From contig DPIB01000065.1 of NCBI GenBank assembly GCA_003522805.1, forward strand, positions 1 to 5,192: 5,192 nt of DNA. The letters are read 5' to 3'. Within the stretch, counting starts at the first letter, position 1; each line of letters begins with the position of its first letter. The position numbers were made by a program, and so were the translations under genes. The stretch comes from Fervidobacterium sp. Its GTDB lineage: Bacteria > Thermotogota > Thermotogae > Thermotogales > Fervidobacteriaceae. Positions 1 through 5,192 of this stretch are shown here, piece by piece. A model generated the notes under the pieces. The model did no database searches. It was not told where the DNA came from and was given only the letters and a program-made list of their open reading frames with translations.

Positions 1-261
1 TCTAGTGGTGGTGTAGAAGGATTCTATCAACTTGTGTACTCCACGATATACGGAGGAAAGGCTTCTATGAGCGGAATAGTTGTATACAGGTTCGTCACGT
101 ATTATCTAATAGTTTTCCTTGGAACTGTATTAGTGTGGCGATTTGCCAGATTCAGAAAGGAGATCGAGGCAGTTGAATCCACAGAAAAATCTTCAGAAAT
201 TACAGAATCAACAGGACCTGGAGAAAAATCCACAAAAGAACATGTGGATGATCATAAGTGA
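1..261 (+). CDS. C-terminal fragment of LPG-synthase-TM / UPF0104 family membrane protein (partial)
   Basis: The reading frame is open from base 1 to a TGA at 259-261 and gives 86 residues; the start lies upstream of the window. The first residues, SSGGVEGFYQLVYS, followed by a VVYR motif and a hydrophobic helix (about residues 30-51, VYRFVTYYLIVFLGTVLVW), match the last part of the lysylphosphatidylglycerol synthase transmembrane / YbhN-AglD-like family. In that family a GG-x-E-G stretch and a conserved 'YR-x-x-T-Y/F' helix close the membrane domain. Members are polytopic inner-membrane proteins, some linked to lipid modification or lipid flipping; no substrate can be named here. After the last helix comes a hydrophilic tail of about 33 residues rich in E, S, T and K, probably cytoplasmic. 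The gene overlaps the next one by 20 nt. An internal GTG at 34 could look like a start, but the conserved motif begins before it. Family call from remembered motifs; moderately sure. Confidence 0.7.
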   Translation, partial: SSGGVEGFYQLVYSTIYGGKASMSGIVVYRFVTYYLIVFLGTVLVWRFARFRKEIEAVESTEKSSEITESTGPGEKSTKEHVDDHK

Positions 262-718
262 TTCCCACGACTGTATCCCAAATGTGAAGAAGTTGATCGA
301 AAAGGCTTCAGAAAAAGGTGTAACGAGGATCTTTCACCTTGGAGATATTGTTTCTCCATTTATGGCACCATATTTCATTGAGAATGGTATAAACTTCTTT
401 GGAGTATTTGGGAACAACGATGGTGAGAAACTCTTTTTAGCACAGAAGTTCCATAACAAGATTCACAACGGGCCGTTTGAACTTACTATCGATGGAATGA
501 AACTCTTTCTCATGCATGAACCGTATGCTCTACTGCCTGCTGTAAGATCTCAGCTTTACGATTTTGTGTTATACGGTCACACGCACAAGCTTGACATACA
601 GCAAGATGGGAAGACACTTATAATCAATCCTGGTGAATCTTGCGGTTACCTTACCGGCCGTGCGACAGCTGTCATACTGGACTCAAACACAAAAGAGTAT
701 GAAATCGTCGAAGCCTGA
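242..718 (+). CDS. yfcE: YfcE/MJ0936-family metallophosphoesterase
   Basis: This is a 158-residue cytoplasmic calcineurin-like phosphoesterase of the usual size for the YfcE/MJ0936 phosphodiesterase family, which hydrolyses phosphodiesters at a two-metal centre (often Mn or Ni). The metal-ligand series is visible in order: D7 and H9 in SDSHD, D35 in HLGDIVSP, N58 in GNND, H92, and H113/H115 in YGHTH, followed by the family signature NPGESCGYLTGR at 129-140. The natural substrate is unknown for most members. The start ATG at 242 (MWMIISDSHD) puts the first beta strand and DxH motif right at the N-terminus, as in relatives. Starting at 143 would add 33 polar residues with no counterpart, encoded over the upstream gene's tail. 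Met3 (248) is also possible. It overlaps the upstream gene by 20 nt and has no good Shine-Dalgarno sequence, so coupled translation is likely. Unusual point: the residue after H92 is Glu, where relatives usually have Gly (HG). Confidence 0.9.
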   Translation: MWMIISDSHDCIPNVKKLIEKASEKGVTRIFHLGDIVSPFMAPYFIENGINFFGVFGNNDGEKLFLAQKFHNKIHNGPFELTIDGMKLFLMHEPYALLPAVRSQLYDFVLYGHTHKLDIQQDGKTLIINPGESCGYLTGRATAVILDSNTKEYEIVEA

Positions 719-1397
719 TTCCGAACAGACGTCTCTCACGTCCACAAAATCTTTGAATTTTGTCAGAACTTGCATCGAAAATGCCCTGGACTTGTTGACA
801 ACTACGAATTGCACAGTTTGCGGGAATGAAAGTTTTGGGAGACGCTTATGCCCAGATTGTGAGACTTTTCTAAATACCACTCCTGCAGTATCGACCAAGA
901 CTGTTAACAATTATGAGGTTCATTACTTCGGCTTTTACGAGGAAAAGCTCAGAGATTTTATCCTGGCCTACAAATATCATAACCATCACTCGCTTTGCAA
1001 GGAACTAGCAAAACTGACACACAATGTGATAATTGCTCACAGAATATCGTTTGATATTATTTCTTATGTACCCGCCACAAAAAGCGCAAAGAAAAAACGA
1101 GGATATGATCATATTGAGCTTATCGTAAAGCAGTTATCGAAGATGACTGAGAAACCCTGGATCAAATCCATGGATGCGGTGAGGGAAACTGATCAACTGC
1201 AAACAGCAGATAGGAAAGAGTCGGTGAAGGGCAAATTCGCAATGATAGATAGTGCTTCAGAAATGATAGTGAACAAGGAAGTGTTGCTTATAGACGACGT
1301 ATTGACAACAGGAAATACAATGTCCGAAGCTTCAAGAATCTTGAAAATGGCCCAACCTACCGAAATCATAAGATTGGTCATCGCTATCAAGAAATGA
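699..1397 (+). CDS. comF: ComF-family amidophosphoribosyltransferase-like protein
   Basis: The 232-residue product has the full ComF plan. An N-terminal four-cysteine zinc-binding knuckle (C38, C41, C51, C54 in NCTVCG...LCPDC) is followed by the LAYKYH segment at 89-94, the KKRGYDHI motif at 131-139, an R-x-T-x-x-Q-type stretch at 162-172, and the PRPP-binding loop VLLIDDVLTTGNT at 195-207. In naturally competent bacteria ComF acts in the cytoplasm in uptake or handling of transforming single-stranded DNA. Many members occur in non-competent species, so a competence role is not shown here. The ATG at 699 overlaps the phosphoesterase stop by 20 nt and has only a weak AAAAGAG ahead of it. The first 18 residues are polar and unlike the family, so an internal TTG at 753 (MNFVRTC...) is a possible alternative, though no ribosome site precedes it. 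A longer start at 633 would lie inside the upstream gene. Last gene of its operon. Confidence 0.9.
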   Translation: MKSSKPDSEQTSLTSTKSLNFVRTCIENALDLLTTTNCTVCGNESFGRRLCPDCETFLNTTPAVSTKTVNNYEVHYFGFYEEKLRDFILAYKYHNHHSLCKELAKLTHNVIIAHRISFDIISYVPATKSAKKKRGYDHIELIVKQLSKMTEKPWIKSMDAVRETDQLQTADRKESVKGKFAMIDSASEMIVNKEVLLIDDVLTTGNTMSEASRILKMAQPTEIIRLVIAIKK

Positions 1398-1432
1398 AAA
1401 AGAAGATATTTCCCGAAAAATAGTCATTAATA

Positions 1433-1465
1433 TCAAAAAACAGCGTGGCTTTATCCGTTTTTTGA
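1433..1465 (+). terminator. A-tract/T-tract inverted repeat, possible weak terminator
   Basis: A perfect 9-bp inverted repeat, TCAAAAAAC at 1433-1441 and GTTTTTTGA at 1457-1465, encloses a 15-nt loop. It begins 36 bases after the ComF stop. The right arm supplies the six-T run itself, as in terminators where an A-tract pairs with the U-tract, and the sequence is symmetric. Two extra G:C pairs (GG 1447-1448 with CC 1455-1456) could extend pairing inside the loop. The stem is AT-rich and weak, so termination is an inference; it could instead be a protein-binding palindrome. Confidence 0.4.
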
Positions 1466-1506
1466 GATTAGACCTGTATATAGAAAGAGGATTTTTTAGA
1501 TAATTG

Positions 1507-1515
1507 TGATATAAT
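1507..1515 (+). promoter_or_regulatory. Extended -10 promoter for the solute-binding protein gene
   Basis: TGATATAAT gives a perfect TATAAT hexamer (1510-1515) preceded by TG one base away, an extended -10 element. No TTGACA-like hexamer sits 15-19 bases upstream, which is acceptable for an extended -10. Transcription would start near 1522 and leave a leader of about 57 bases before the ATG at 1579. A second, poorer TGCTAGAAT at 1531-1539 is also extended -10-like. Confidence 0.6.
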
Positions 1516-1562
1516 AATAGGCTAGGCTCTTGCTAGAATGTATCAGATTTCCAACACAACAT

Positions 1563-1571
1563 GGGGAGGTG
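1563..1571 (+). promoter_or_regulatory. Ribosome binding site fixing the start of the solute-binding protein
   Basis: GGGGAGGTG lies 7 bases before the ATG at 1579. It falls inside a possible longer frame beginning at the ATG at 1561, so it argues strongly for 1579. The ATG at 1575 is out of frame. Confidence 0.8.
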
Positions 1572-1578
1572 CAGATGT

Positions 1579-2838
1579 ATGAAGAAGGTCTTGTTAGTAG
1601 TATTATTAGTTGTATCTGTAAGTTTCTTTGCGGCAACAAAAGTTGTTTTTTGGCATGCTATGGGCGGGGAACAGGGGACTACACTTGACAACATAGTGAA
1701 GGCGTTCAATGAATCTCATCCTGATATCGTTGTTGAGGCTGTTTATATTGGTAACTACAACGCATTACAACAAAAACTCCTTGCGGGTGCCCAAGCGGGA
1801 CAGCTCCCGACGATATCTCAAGCATATTCAAATTGGACAGCGAAACTACTCCAAAGTAACATCGTACAATCGCTGAACAAGTACATGGATGATCCAAAGA
1901 TTGGTATAACAAAGGCAGAATGGGAAGATGTGTTCAAGGCATTTAGAGAAAACTGCACGTGGGGTAATACTGTATATGCGGTTCCATTCAATAAAAGTCT
2001 CTACATACTTTACTACAACGCAACTGCTCTTTCAGCTGCTGGTGTAAGCGTACCGAAAACTATAAACGAACTGCTTTATGCTTCAAAAACTCTTACGAGA
2101 GACAAGAACAAAGATGGCAAACCAGATGTGTACGGTTATGCTTTCAGAACAACAGTTGACACATTCCAGATCTTTCTAATGATGCGTGGTGGAGATATAG
2201 TCAAGAAAGATAAAACTGGAAAATACGTTTCAGCGATTGATTCCAAAGAAACAAGGGATGTTATGAGTTTCTTCAAAAAACTACTCGATGATAACGCAGC
2301 ATTTGCACAAGGTGGATATCTGAACGATATATTTGGCCAAGGAACAATCCTCATGTACATTGATACAATAGCTGGCAGAACGTATGCTGAGCAATCATCG
2401 AAAGGAAAGTTCACTTGGGGTTGGGCACCAGTGCCGGTCTGGAAGACAAGGAATGTACCATTTGCGGGAACAGATGTTATAATGTTCACATCTGCAAAGG
2501 AAGAAGAAAAGAGAGCTGCGTGGGAATTCATGAAATATTTGATTTCTCCAGAAGTAACGGCATATTGGGCAATAAATACAGGATATCTACCAGTCAGACA
2601 AGCTGCTCTCCAAACAACAATCTGGAAACAGGCTGCAAAATCTGATCCACTGCTTGAAATACCACTACAGCAAATTGATAACGCAAAGATAGATCCACAG
2701 ATCAGTGTTTGGACAGAAATTAGAAACGTTGTTAGCACGATGTTCAACGACTACATCAACGGAAAAGTTGATATGGAATCGGCAATAAAGAAAGCAGACA
2801 CAGAAATAAAGAAATACCTTGCTGAAGAGTATAAATAA
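1579..2838 (+). CDS. UgpB-like family 1 extracellular solute-binding protein of an ABC importer
   Basis: This 419-residue exported protein has a classic signal peptide (MKK, hydrophobic core to about 17, likely cut near FFA-A at 18). No lipobox cysteine is present, so it should be soluble in the periplasm. The mature protein resembles glycerol-3-phosphate/sugar binders of the UgpB and MalE type: VVFWHAMGGEQG at 22-33, PFNKSLYILYYN at 136-147, and NTGYLPVRQAA at 333-343. By remembered alignment the arginine near the UgpB C-terminus corresponds to R382. The ligand-contacting Glu of the UgpB 'VYEVG' segment is Ser84 here (QAYSNW), so the ligand may differ; a sugar or polyol is a fair guess. DKNKDGKPD at 175-183 looks like an EF-hand-type calcium loop. 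The start at 1579 is set by the ribosome site; starting at 1561 would add MGRCRC before the signal peptide. It has its own promoter and no adjacent permease or ATPase. Confidence 0.9.
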   Translation: MKKVLLVVLLVVSVSFFAATKVVFWHAMGGEQGTTLDNIVKAFNESHPDIVVEAVYIGNYNALQQKLLAGAQAGQLPTISQAYSNWTAKLLQSNIVQSLNKYMDDPKIGITKAEWEDVFKAFRENCTWGNTVYAVPFNKSLYILYYNATALSAAGVSVPKTINELLYASKTLTRDKNKDGKPDVYGYAFRTTVDTFQIFLMMRGGDIVKKDKTGKYVSAIDSKETRDVMSFFKKLLDDNAAFAQGGYLNDIFGQGTILMYIDTIAGRTYAEQSSKGKFTWGWAPVPVWKTRNVPFAGTDVIMFTSAKEEEKRAAWEFMKYLISPEVTAYWAINTGYLPVRQAALQTTIWKQAAKSDPLLEIPLQQIDNAKIDPQISVWTEIRNVVSTMFNDYINGKVDMESAIKKADTEIKKYLAEEYK

Positions 2839-2883
2839 CAGATCATAGTGCATCACGCGTTATACGTTGTTATGCAGAAATGA

Positions 2884-2920
2884 AGGAAAGCCCTCTCGGT
2901 ATTTGTGAGAGGGCTTTCCT
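2884..2920. terminator. Strong hairpin between convergent genes, probable bidirectional terminator
   Basis: A perfect 14-bp stem (AGGAAAGCCCTCTC at 2884-2897 pairing with 2907-2920) closes a 9-nt loop (GGTATTTGT). It lies 45 bases past the binding-protein stop and about 30 bases past the DppF stop on the other strand, so it can serve both units. The plus-strand T-run (2930-2935) begins 9 bases after the stem, further than in a textbook terminator. On the minus strand only a short TCATTTCTG follows. Hairpin certain; efficient termination inferred. Confidence 0.8.
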
Positions 2921-2950
2921 AATGCCATGTTTTTTGTCCTTGAAAGTTAA

Positions 2951-4135
2951 TTACAAACTACCTGGGAAATGACAAGCAACTATATGATCTGGACTTACTT
3001 CCCTCAATAATGGTACTTCCTTTGAACAGATTGGTTTGGCAACTGGACACCTGGGATGAAATGGACATCCACTTGGTGGATTAACAGGACTAGGCACATC
3101 CCCTTGTAGGATAATCCTCTGCTTCTTAAATTCAGGATTCGGTACTGGAATAGCACTCATCAATGCTTTAGTGTATGGATGCAATGGTGTTTCAAACAAT
3201 TCTTCTTTTGGCGATGTTTCAACGACCTTGCCAAGATACATAACGACAACTCTGCTTGATATATACTTGATGAGTGATAGGTCGTGAGAAATGAACAAAT
3301 AAGTCAAATTGTGTTCCTTCTGTAGGTCCATCATAAGATTTATAACCTGAGATCTGATTGAAACGTCTAAAGCTGCAACTGCTTCATCAGCGATGATAAG
3401 TTTAGGATTCATGAGTAGTGCCCTAGCAATTCCAATTCTCTGTCTCTGACCACCTGAAAATTCATGAGGGAATCTGTACATATGCGTTGTATGTATACCT
3501 ACTTCCTCAAGTCCCTTTCCAACAGCCTCAATTGCTTGCGACTTTTCAATGATCTTGTGTGCCAACGGGCCTTCGGCAAGAATATTCTTAACACGCATTC
3601 TTGGATCCAATGAACTATATGGGTCTTGAAAAACGATTTGAATATTCCGCCTAAAAGATAATCTTTTATTTTCCAAATCTCCAACCAAATAATCTAAAAG
3701 ACCATTCTCACCATTCTTTTTGAATATATCATAATACTTTATATCCAAATCATCTTGAGGTGTGAAATCGTCCTTTTGGAATCTGTTTATATAGGTACTT
3801 CTAACATACTTCTTTGCTTTTCGCATTGGCAAAAAGTAGTGTGTTGTATCCTCGCCGTTCACAATTATTCTTCCAGATGTTGGTTCATACAATCTAAGTA
3901 ATGCCATGCCAACTGTAGTCTTTCCACAACCAGATTCTCCAACTAGACCTACAGTTTCGCCTTCGTAGACCTCAAAACTGACACCGTCAACTGCCTTGAC
4001 CCATGCGACTGTTCTCTTAAAAACCCCTGCCTTTATTGGGAAGTACTTTACCAAATTATCAACTCGAAGGAGGACATTTTCCCCTTCATTCGTATTCTGA
4101 GCATTGTTTGTGGCTACTGTTTTGTTATTTGTCAT
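2951..4135 (-). CDS. dppF: Peptide ABC importer ATPase, DppF/OppF type, with a large insertion
   Basis: This 394-residue cytoplasmic ATPase is one of the pair that powers di-/oligopeptide import. Visible motifs are Walker A GESGCGKT (66-73), Q-loop VFQDP with Q170, signature FSGGQRQR (226-233), Walker B LIIADE (246-251), D-loop ALD (255-257) and H-loop H284. The C-terminal oligo-HPY region has HPY at 319-321 and cysteines C357, C363, C370 and C388; in a structurally studied DppD such cysteines hold a [4Fe-4S] cluster. Walker A Lys to Q-loop Gln is 98 residues here, against about 45 in remembered E. coli DppF, so roughly 50 residues (within about 99-157) are inserted. This explains a length above the usual 320-340. 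The residue after the Walker B DE is Ala rather than Pro. The ATG overlaps the upstream gene's stop as ATGA; AAGGAG ends 1 base before it, closer than ideal, so translational coupling is likely. OppF is an equally valid name. Confidence 0.93.
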   Translation of the reverse strand: MTNNKTVATNNAQNTNEGENVLLRVDNLVKYFPIKAGVFKRTVAWVKAVDGVSFEVYEGETVGLVGESGCGKTTVGMALLRLYEPTSGRIIVNGEDTTHYFLPMRKAKKYVRSTYINRFQKDDFTPQDDLDIKYYDIFKKNGENGLLDYLVGDLENKRLSFRRNIQIVFQDPYSSLDPRMRVKNILAEGPLAHKIIEKSQAIEAVGKGLEEVGIHTTHMYRFPHEFSGGQRQRIGIARALLMNPKLIIADEAVAALDVSIRSQVINLMMDLQKEHNLTYLFISHDLSLIKYISSRVVVMYLGKVVETSPKEELFETPLHPYTKALMSAIPVPNPEFKKQRIILQGDVPSPVNPPSGCPFHPRCPVAKPICSKEVPLLREVSPDHIVACHFPGSL

Positions 4136-5148
4136 GCTCCTTCACCAGCCTTAGACAGTTTTTGTGCCTCTTCGACTTTTTGATGGAAGAAGCATCTCAC
4201 CATATGTCCTGGTTCGATCTCTACAAGCGGTGGCATCTCAACGGAGCATTTCTCTTCCCCAAACTCACATCTGTTGCTGAATCTACAACCTGCAGGGAAA
4301 TGTAACGGATCAGGAACCATTCCAGGTATGCTGTACAACCTTTCCTGCTCTATATCTAACCTTGGTATAGAATTGAGTAGCCCCCAAGTATACGGATGTT
4401 TCGGCTTCTTAAATGTGGTCTGGACATCTGAAGTTTCCATAACCTTACCGCCATACATAACAACAACCCTATCAGCATTTTCAGCTATAACACCAACGTC
4501 GTGAGTGATAAGAATGATCGCCATTCCGTATTCTCTCTGAAGTTCCTTCATCAATTCGAGTATCTGCGCTTGAATTGTAACATCTAGTGCTGTTGTTGGT
4601 TCATCTGCGATCAACAACTTTGGTCTGCAAGAAAGTGCCATGGCTATCATAGCTCTTTGCCTCATACCGCCAGATAATTCATGTGGATACTCATCGATTC
4701 TCTTTTCAGGTTCAGGTATGCCAACCTTGTTCAGCATATCGATTGCCATCTGACGTGCAGCCTTTTTGTCCACATCTCTATGAAGCAGAATTGCTTCCAT
4801 TATCTGATCACCAATTGTGAAAACAGGGTTAAGTGCAACCATTGGTTCTTGGAATATCATGGCTATATCATTTCCCCTAATTCTTCTCATTTCATCTTCG
4901 CTAAGTTCTAATAGGCTCTTGCCATTGAATATTATTTCGCTACCCTCTTCTATTTTCCCTTTTGGGTCAAGCAACCTTAAAACTGCAAGAGATGACACGC
5001 TCTTGCCACTTCCGGATTCCCCAACTATGCCGAGAGTCTCTCCTTCATAGACTTCAAAATCGACGCCATCAACAGCCTTGACGACCCCATCTTCTGTATA
5101 AAAATAAGTTCTTAGATTCCTAACTATTAACAAAGGGTTCTTTTCCAA
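4132..5148 (-). CDS. dppD: Peptide ABC importer ATPase, DppD/OppD type
   Basis: This is the partner ATPase of the peptide importer, 338 residues from the chosen TTG. In that numbering it has Walker A GESGSGKS (43-50), Q-loop IFQEP with Q100, signature LSGGMRQR (158-165), Walker B LLIADEP (178-184), D-loop ALD, H-loop H216, HPY at 251-253, and four cysteines C288, C294, C301 and C319. The cysteine spacing (5, 6 and 17 residues between) equals that of the downstream DppF. Length and motifs are typical for DppD, with no insertion. Start choice: an ATG at 5163 (MEVDNLEK...) is in frame, but GGAGGTG (5155-5161) lies inside that extension, 6 bases before the TTG at 5148. The ATG has only GGAG two bases away. 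The conserved part (LLIVRNLRTYF) begins after either start. The gene follows a permease tail and overlaps dppF by ATGA, so all are one operon. OppD is an alternative name. Confidence 0.93.
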   Translation of the reverse strand: MEKNPLLIVRNLRTYFYTEDGVVKAVDGVDFEVYEGETLGIVGESGSGKSVSSLAVLRLLDPKGKIEEGSEIIFNGKSLLELSEDEMRRIRGNDIAMIFQEPMVALNPVFTIGDQIMEAILLHRDVDKKAARQMAIDMLNKVGIPEPEKRIDEYPHELSGGMRQRAMIAMALSCRPKLLIADEPTTALDVTIQAQILELMKELQREYGMAIILITHDVGVIAENADRVVVMYGGKVMETSDVQTTFKKPKHPYTWGLLNSIPRLDIEQERLYSIPGMVPDPLHFPAGCRFSNRCEFGEEKCSVEMPPLVEIEPGHMVRCFFHQKVEEAQKLSKAGEGA

Positions 5149-5154
5149 ATTGTC

Positions 5155-5161
5155 CACCTCC
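5155..5161 (-). promoter_or_regulatory. Ribosome binding site favouring a TTG start for the DppD gene
   Basis: On the minus strand GGAGGTG is followed by a 6-base spacer (GACAAT) and TTG (5148-5146). The site begins with the last base of the upstream ATG at 5163, so that ATG cannot use it. Confidence 0.65.
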
Positions 5162-5173
5162 ATTACTCCAACA

Positions 5174-5192
5174 TCACTTCAGCCTTGGGTCG
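5174..5192 (-). CDS. Extreme C-terminus of a DppC/OppC-type permease (partial)
   Basis: Reading the minus strand from 5191, the last five codons before the TGA at 5176-5174 give D-P-R-L-K. Peptide-importer DppC/OppC permeases very often end in DPRLR/DPRLK, and their gene usually precedes dppD. The stop lies 25 bases before the TTG start of the DppD gene. Only six codons are visible, so the call rests on this short motif plus gene order; another frame reaches a stop at about 5163 instead. Confidence 0.5.

Noticed and set aside
143..241. N-terminal extension of the phosphoesterase to an ATG at 143
   Set aside because: It adds 33 polar residues ahead of a motif that normally lies at the very N-terminus, over sequence already coding for the upstream protein's tail.
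633..698. Longer ComF start at 633
   Set aside because: It lies wholly within the conserved end of the phosphoesterase gene and adds residues unlike the family.
1462..1467. TTGAGA as a -35 element
   Set aside because: It lies 42 bases before the TATAAT, far outside the 15-19 base range, and no suitable -10 lies nearer.
1398..1578. Riboswitch or small RNA in the intergenic region
   Set aside because: Apart from the AT-rich inverted repeat, the promoter and the ribosome site, I saw no conserved aptamer-like core; the leader after the promoter is only about 57 bases.
2136..2747. 203-codon open frame antisense to the binding-protein gene
   Set aside because: The plus strand encodes a well-matched solute-binding protein; the antisense product has no recognisable motif or ribosome site and looks like a codon-bias shadow.
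2849..2876. TGCAT...ATGCA inverted repeat upstream of the terminator
   Set aside because: Five base pairs with an 18-base loop is expected by chance and has no T-run or context.
4036..5050. Several plus-strand open frames of 76-89 codons opposite the ATPase genes
   Set aside because: They lie antisense to strongly conserved ABC ATPase sequence and show no domain or start signal.

Overview
The window reads as ordinary chromosome from a Thermotogota bacterium, most likely Fervidobacterium or a close relative. This is inferred, not proven. The supports are a moderately AT-rich sequence, heavy AGA/AGG arginine usage, strong GGAGGTG ribosome binding sites, tightly packed genes, and a pairing of sugar-type and peptide-type ABC importer parts common in these fermentative thermophiles. 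No rRNA, tRNA, CRISPR array, insertion sequence or phage gene is visible.

Layout. (1) Positions 1-1397, plus strand: the end of an operon with three overlapping genes. These are the C-terminus of an LPG-synthase-TM/UPF0104 multi-spanning membrane protein, a YfcE/MJ0936-type metallophosphoesterase, and a ComF-type phosphoribosyltransferase. Both junctions overlap by exactly 20 nt if the chosen starts are right. (2) Positions 1398-1578: an intergenic region with an A-tract/T-tract inverted repeat (possible terminator), an extended -10 promoter and a strong ribosome binding site. (3) Positions 1579-2838, plus strand: a secreted UgpB-like (family 1) solute-binding protein with no permease or ATPase partner beside it. 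(4) Positions 2839-2950: a convergent gap holding a perfect 14-bp hairpin that probably terminates both flanking units. (5) Positions 2951-5192, minus strand: the 3' end of a peptide (Dpp/Opp) ABC importer operon. In transcription order it has the last residues of a DppC-type permease (DPRLK-stop), a DppD-type ATPase, and a DppF-type ATPase joined to it by an ATGA overlap.

How the genes work together. DppD and DppF should form the ATPase heterodimer that drives peptide uptake through permeases and a binding protein lying beyond position 5192. Both carry the C-terminal four-cysteine oligo-HPY region with identical spacing. The binding protein at 1579-2838 is a separate transcription unit and must borrow a permease encoded elsewhere. 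The first three genes share an operon but have no obvious common pathway.

I found no convincing undescribed system. The points most worth checking are the roughly 50-residue insertion in the DppF-like ATPase between Walker A and the Q-loop, the UgpB-like protein's divergent ligand site and calcium-loop motif, and the start codon of the DppD-like gene.
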